Assembly (NCBI GenBank): GCA_018398765.1
Contig: JAHBMJ010001268.1
Coordinates: 1 to 28,723 of the forward strand
Direction of reading: 5' to 3'
Length of the DNA: 28,723 nt
Source of the DNA: Chromera velia
Taxonomy: Eukaryota; Sar; Chromeraceae
Shown here piece after piece: positions 24,313-28,723 of the stretch (position 1 is its first letter; each line of letters opens with the position of its first letter). Both the position numbers and the translations under genes were made by a program. Below the pieces are notes generated by a model, which worked only from the letters and a program-made list of their open reading frames with translations, did no database searches and was not told where the DNA came from.

Positions 24313-24639
24313 ACAGTTAAGCATCCGGTAACTTTTTTTAGGGATCCATGGCATCCTGCGTACACAGCGTAGGATCCATGCTTATGCTTTCATACTCCTA
24401 CACCATTTAACCCTAGATTCAACTGACATTTCCACTCTATCACGTATGCAGAACTGGCCGTCTATCTGTTCCAGCATCTGTCTTTTCCTTCGTATGCATA
24501 GCCAGCTTGGCGATATGCGGATCCCATCCAGTCATATGGCATCGATCCCACCTCTAGCTGGCATGGATCCCAGGCCCACTTCCTCGCTATTATACGCCAT
24601 TGGCGTAAAAAGGCAGCCTCCCTAGCTCTTGCCTGCATA

Positions 24640-26130
24640 ACTATCTCTCTCTTCCCACCATCTCTTTCTTTCTTTATGCCTCGCTTCTCTTCTTTGCCTG
24701 CATGCTTTTCTCGTTTTAAAATTTGCCTCGCAGTACCTGCTGCCCAACATTGTTTCGTACAGTCTCCTTCTTGCCTCATTCCTTCCTTCTTCCCAGTTCG
24801 TCTCCTTTTCGCCGGCCTGGCTCCTTCATATCTCTCAAGCGCCTTCATGCCTATGTGTTTCCGTTTTCCTTTCTGTCTCCTTCATGCCTGCCAGTGCCTG
24901 TCTCCTTAAAGTTCATGCCTGCCGCCGGTCTCGGTTTTGCCTCTTCGCCTAGCTAGCCCCTTTGTACATCACAGTCTCGTTCTTCCCTGCCTGGCCGTCT
25001 TTTGCTTGCCGGCCTCTCTCCATCTACCAGTCTGTCTCCATATTACCTGTGTCTCGCCCTCGTATTTGCCAACCTGTCGCACACTTACCTGGTAGTGCCC
25101 GTCTCCTTTTACCTTCCTGTGTCGTTTTGTCTGCTTATCTCGCTCCTTTATGCCTCATGATAGCCTCTTGCACACCTCTTCACCTCCACCTCAATTGCCT
25201 GCTTATTTCCTCTTTCTTACCTCCCTACCTCCTTCTTGCCTGTACTTCTCCTCCTTGCCTGTCGTTCTTTTTCTCTAGTCTTCTTTTTGCCTGCCGCTCT
25301 TCTTCTTCTTACTTCCGGCCAGGCTCATGTTTGTCTCCTTCTCTCCTTCTTTTCTGCCTGTCTCCTTCTTCCCTACATGTCTCTTTCTGGCCTGCTTCCC
25401 GCCTTCTTGCCTGCCTACTTTTCTCCTTCTTGCAGTGCTGTTTCCTTCATGCACTGCCAGGCTATCTCCTTCATAATGCATGCAACATGCCCGTCTCGTT
25501 CTTCCGTACCTATCTCCTTCATGCCTGGTTCGCTCCTTCTTACCTGTTGGTCTCCCTCATATCCCCACGTCTCTTTCTTGTTCTACCGGCCGTCTCCTTC
25601 TCTCTTCTGGCCTGTCTCTCTCCTTCTTGCCTGCTTGTCTTCTTCTTGCCTGCCGGTCTTCTTCTTGCCTCAGTGTGACACAGTGTTATCACAGTGTTTG
25701 CCTACCTTTCTTTCTCACTTTTTTTTTTCTTTCTCTCTCCGAGCCGCGTCTGCTGCCTCTTTTTTGTCTTTTATCGCTTCTCTCCCTTATTTTCTCTGTG
25801 CTTCTCTGTCTTCCCTCCTCATGATTGTATATCTCTCTCTCTTCTGTTTCACTACGTTAATGTCTCCCTTTTCTTTGCTTACCTTTTCTCTCATATTTGT
25901 CTGCCTGTCTGTCTCCTACCTAGGTTTCCTACTTTCCTTTTTATCTACCTGTTCTTCTCCTTCATACCTGCGTCTTTCACGCCCTCATATCTGCCTGTCT
26001 CTTTCCTCCGAAACCGTTTGCCTTGTAGATCCTTCAATTTATATTCCATTTCGCTCTGTTTCACTTCTATTATATATAATACCAACCGTCTCTTTCATAT
26101 ATATCTCTGTATATCTCTGTGTTGACTCGC
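24640..26130 (+). repeat. Degenerate pyrimidine-rich satellite, about 1.5 kb
   Basis: The plus strand is mostly C and T, made of irregular CTCCTTCTTGCCTGCC-like units, with sub-motifs such as TGCCTGTCTCC and CTTCTTGCC recurring every 15-30 bases. Long open frames (for example 25236-26141) arise because the tract has few stop codons; their products are Leu/Ser/Phe/Cys-rich and repetitive. I do not consider them genes. Confidence 0.7.
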
Positions 26131-27060
26131 ATTTTCTATAATTCTTTTTTTTTGTAATCAGTAAAACCATAACTTTTCACTATAATCAGTCATTTTGGTG
26201 GAGGCAACAATCTAATTGATAAAGCTGAAAAGACAGTGCTCTTCTTCACTCTTCGTTTGAAAAGGCTGTTTTGTATCTGTTAGTATGTCTGCGCTTGCAT
26301 CCGCTCCAGCCCAACTTCAAATCTTGAAATCGATACATGCATGGAACTCTTTCTTCAGGGCCTCGGCATACCCCTAAAGGGGGTATGGCCCCGGAAAGCG
26401 AAGCGGGGGGCACTTACAAAAAAAAATTACCCTAGCCCACGTGCGTGCACGCTGTCTTTCGGCAAAAACCCAGCCCCGAAAGGCTGAATGTGCACCAAAT
26501 ATGCGTGCGTCAGATGCATGCTGTCTTTCACCAAAAAAAAGCCCCGGAAAGATCCCGCCCAAATGGTCCAGAAAAGCGTGAACCCGACTTCAACCCGTCG
26601 CCATGCATGCGTGCATCAGATATAGGTGGCCCCGGAAAGCGCGACCGCGAAAAGGTAGAATTTGCGCCATGCGTGCGTCAGAGCATACCCCCGGGCTTTT
26701 TTCCCGGGGAAGGGGGGGTTCCGCGGCTTTTCCCGCGGGGGGGGGGGGGATCGGCGCGACGGCTGGCCGGCGTGCGTCAATTGTGCAGTTCTCATTTTTC
26801 TTGCTTTCCGGGGCCGTTCGCAAGCTTGCTTGCGTCAGACCCTGCATCATGCATGCGAATTAAAGCCGAAAACCCTCAATCATCAAGCCGATTTTAGCGC
26901 GGCTAATTAAAGCTTGCGTGTCAAAATTTGACCGTAAAGGTCAGAGATTCGCAAATGCAGTCACACACCGACATGCCTTCTACACACTGACTAGCACATC
27001 GCGTACATCTGCTCTGCGAGTTTGGTACCTTCAGCAACCCGTATTTCCTCTGGTGTCACA
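26131..27060. repeat. GC-hairpin cluster and dispersed GGCCCCGGAAAGCG repeats
   Basis: After about 200 AT-rich bases a dense set of hairpins begins: CATACCCC-TAAAG-GGGGTATG (26367-26387), CCCCGGG-7 nt-CCCGGGG (26689-26709), CCGCGG-6 nt-CCGCGG (26721-26738) and GCAAGC-TT-GCTTGC near 26819. The unit GGCCCCGGAAAGCG occurs at 26387 and 26628, with related CCCCGAAAGG and CCCCGGAAAG blocks between them and an inverse block near 26806. Between hairpins, CATGCGTGCGTCAGA-like strings recur. No reading frame is convincing. The last 150 bases are the likely 5' flank of the next gene. Confidence 0.55.
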
Positions 27061-28382
27061 ATGTCGAGCAAAACTTTCGGTGTTGTTCTCGCCGTCTCTT
27101 CTGCCGTCTCCTCCATCTCGGTCAGCGCTCCCGCATAGAACTACCGTGCCATGGCGTTGATCTCGAGTGCACCCGTCTGTTTTTGTATATAACCGTGAGG
27201 TTTCCTCTGTGATGCCTCCTTTTTAGCTGTCTGGCTCGATGATCTGGCTGGTTTGCACCGATTCCCGCAATGTCCCAAGTTCCTTCTCTAACCCCTCCAT
27301 GTTTCCTCTTTTTGCAGGTTGAATCTGCACATGAGCATGCTCACGCCCCCACCAGCGCCCCTGTGCCTTTCCCCACCCTACCAATGGCCAACGTGTGGAT
27401 CCCCGAAGACATCAACCCACCTGTCGCCAACGGACGAGACGTCAGTTGGTCACGCACTGAGGCAGGCGGGTAGACGGGCAGACGGGCTGGGCAGGGAGGG
27501 TCGTTTGCACGGCACCGGTTTCCCTCGCCAGATTGTGACGTACAGGTCTTTTAAGTGTAGCTTTCTCCCTCTCTCCGTCTCTTTCTCCCTCTCTCTGCTT
27601 CTCTCTCTTTCTCTCTCTCCCCCACCCCCCACCCCCGCGTGTGTGTGTGTGTGTTCATGATGGATGGATTGATGCAGGACGTGCACGGCTGGCTGTGGCT
27701 TCCATGGGACGTCTCTGAGGACACCGCCGCCTCCTCTCCTGAGGGCGTGTCGACTCTCCACGGATGGCTGTACCACCACACACCCGAGTTCTGGACAGAC
27801 AGCCCTCACGACTTCGAGATGATGGTCAAGGGAAGGATCGAGCTGGACTCTCCCGTTCCAGGCCTGCCCCTTCCCCCTGCTGTGGCACAGCTGGGAACTG
27901 AGTACACCTTCACGCCCCCCTCCTTCCCGTTGGACGAAATGATCTCGGGAGAAAGGACGGTTTATGAGGGTAAATTTACGAACGGCTCTTTTGACACTGA
28001 GCAGAGGTATCTCCTCAGCAACGGCACCATGTTTGTGGAAGAGAGGACCTTGGTGCACTACCTCTATGAGATCTCCAACCGGCCGTTTCCTCATCAGGCC
28101 TACCTCGGATTCCCCCGCACAATTCTCCCCCCACAGCAACAACAGCAGGTAGGAAAAAAGACCTCCGTCAGCAACCTCCGGGGGTGGTGGGGAAGTCCTG
28201 CTGTCAGGAGTGCGTCAGCAGAGTCCAGTTCACGCGTTGTCTCTGTCGAGGAGCAGAAGGAGGGTCTGCTTGTGCACCTGTACCTGCTGCACAAGCTCTG
28301 GAGCATGGACGACTTCGACCAAATCGTTCACGTGTCTGTGAACACGTCAACTTGCACGTGGATGGAGGGAGAGTCTGTTGAG
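27061..28382 (+). CDS. Putative secreted protein of unknown family, 3' end beyond the window
   Basis: I recognise no domain. Proposed exons: 27061-27120, 27318-27440, 27678-28382, all phase 0. Donors are GTCAGC, GTCAGT and GTCTGT, and acceptors TTGCAG and ATGCAG, the same grammar as the other genes. Exon 1 encodes a signal-like N-terminus (MSSKTFGVVLAVSSAVSSIS). Exon 2 has a His/Ala stretch (HEHAHAPTSAP) and VWIPEDINPP. Exon 3 begins with a Trp-rich segment (HGWLWLPWD), includes a second HGWLYHH, then three N-glycosylation sequons (NGS, NGT, NTS), a run of five Gln and the stretch EGLLVHLYLLHKLWSMDDFD. A possible donor at 28149 was not used because the frame stays open to 28382. After that comes a CTTT/CTTC intron. 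The product is probably extracellular or in the endomembrane system. Confidence 0.6.
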
Positions 28383-28384
28383 GT

Positions 28385-28484
28385 CTGTCCTCTGTCTTTC
28401 TATTTTTCTCTCTTTCTCTCTGTCTGTCTTTTTACCTGTCTCTCTTCCTTCCTTCCTTCCTTCCTTCTTTCCTTCCTTCTCTTT

Positions 28485-28532
<48 letters not shown>

Positions 28533-28710
28533 TCCTTCCTTCCTTCCTTCCTGCCTTGCTTCTTTCCTTCCTTCCTTCCTTCCTTTCTTTCTTTCCTTCC
28601 TTCCTTGCTTCCTTCTTTCCTTCCCTCTTGCTTTCTTTGTTTTTTTTTTCTCTTTCTTTCATTTATTTTTTCTTTCTTTCTTTCTTTCTTTCCCTTCGTT
28701 CCTCCCTTGT
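28385..28710 (+). repeat. CTTT / CTTCC polypyrimidine tract at the right edge
   Basis: Nearly pure C/T sequence of TTCC and TTTC units directly after the proposed donor of the last visible exon, with pyrimidines in the sense strand. It has few stops, so the exon frame stays open through it; this is not coding. Confidence 0.9.
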
Positions 28711-28723
28711 GTGTGAGAGAGAA

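Noticed and set aside
24462-24848. 128-codon minus-strand ORF rich in Arg, Lys and Glu
   Set aside because: It mirrors the start of the pyrimidine-rich tract, with no domain or splice evidence.
25236-26141. 301-codon plus-strand ORF that looks membrane-like
   Set aside because: Leu/Ser/Phe/Cys content follows from C/T-rich repeats; overlapping frames look the same.
27450-28142. 230-codon minus-strand ORF
   Set aside because: Antisense to the plus-strand exon 27678-28382, which has a signal-peptide exon and consistent splice sites; part of it is repeat.

Overview
The window is nuclear eukaryotic DNA. Genes are split into many short exons, introns are full of microsatellites, and there is a degraded LTR retrotransposon. 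I infer an alveolate alga of the chromerid type (for example a Chromera relative) from the intron-dense genes, the mixed GC content, the many TGCATGC motifs and the style of the copia element. That assignment is a guess; the eukaryotic origin is not.

Layout, left to right. Positions 1-3100 are mostly gene-poor and repeat-rich: a possible minus-strand coding edge (1-212), GGGCTTTGC repeats, small GC hairpins, a MITE-like foldback (1717-1962) and copies of a dispersed repeat near 2.4-2.7 kb. Positions 3108-9350 hold a plus-strand gene that I rebuilt as 12 exons (305 aa). It encodes a secreted protein, and seven of its exons are exactly 33 nt, all phase 1, each adding one 11-residue unit. Positions 9351-11677 are 3' flank and AT-rich DNA with one small minus-strand ORF carrying a signal peptide. 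Positions 11683-18437 are a Ty1/copia element with two ~630-bp LTRs and gag, protease-like, integrase, RT and RNase H remnants carrying stops and frameshifts.

Positions 23827-19087 (minus strand) hold a complete nine-exon nudC gene (408 aa) with the NudC N-terminal domain, a CS/p23 domain and the conserved C-terminus. Its introns contain very large CA/GA arrays (GT/CT in the sense strand). Positions 24000-27060 contain no supported gene: a dispersed repeat in inverted orientation, a 1.5-kb pyrimidine-rich degenerate satellite and a cluster of GC hairpins. From 27061 a plus-strand gene begins (signal peptide, histidine-rich stretch, N-glycosylation sequons) and runs off the window in a CTTT/CTTC intron.

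The gene models share one splicing grammar: every donor I used has G at +5, 14 of 22 have C at +3 (GTCNG), and 19 of 21 acceptors read GCAG. This consistency, with reading phase preserved across all joins, is the main support for the models. The three genes show no shared pathway. The most unusual item is the phase-1 33-nt exon array in the first gene.
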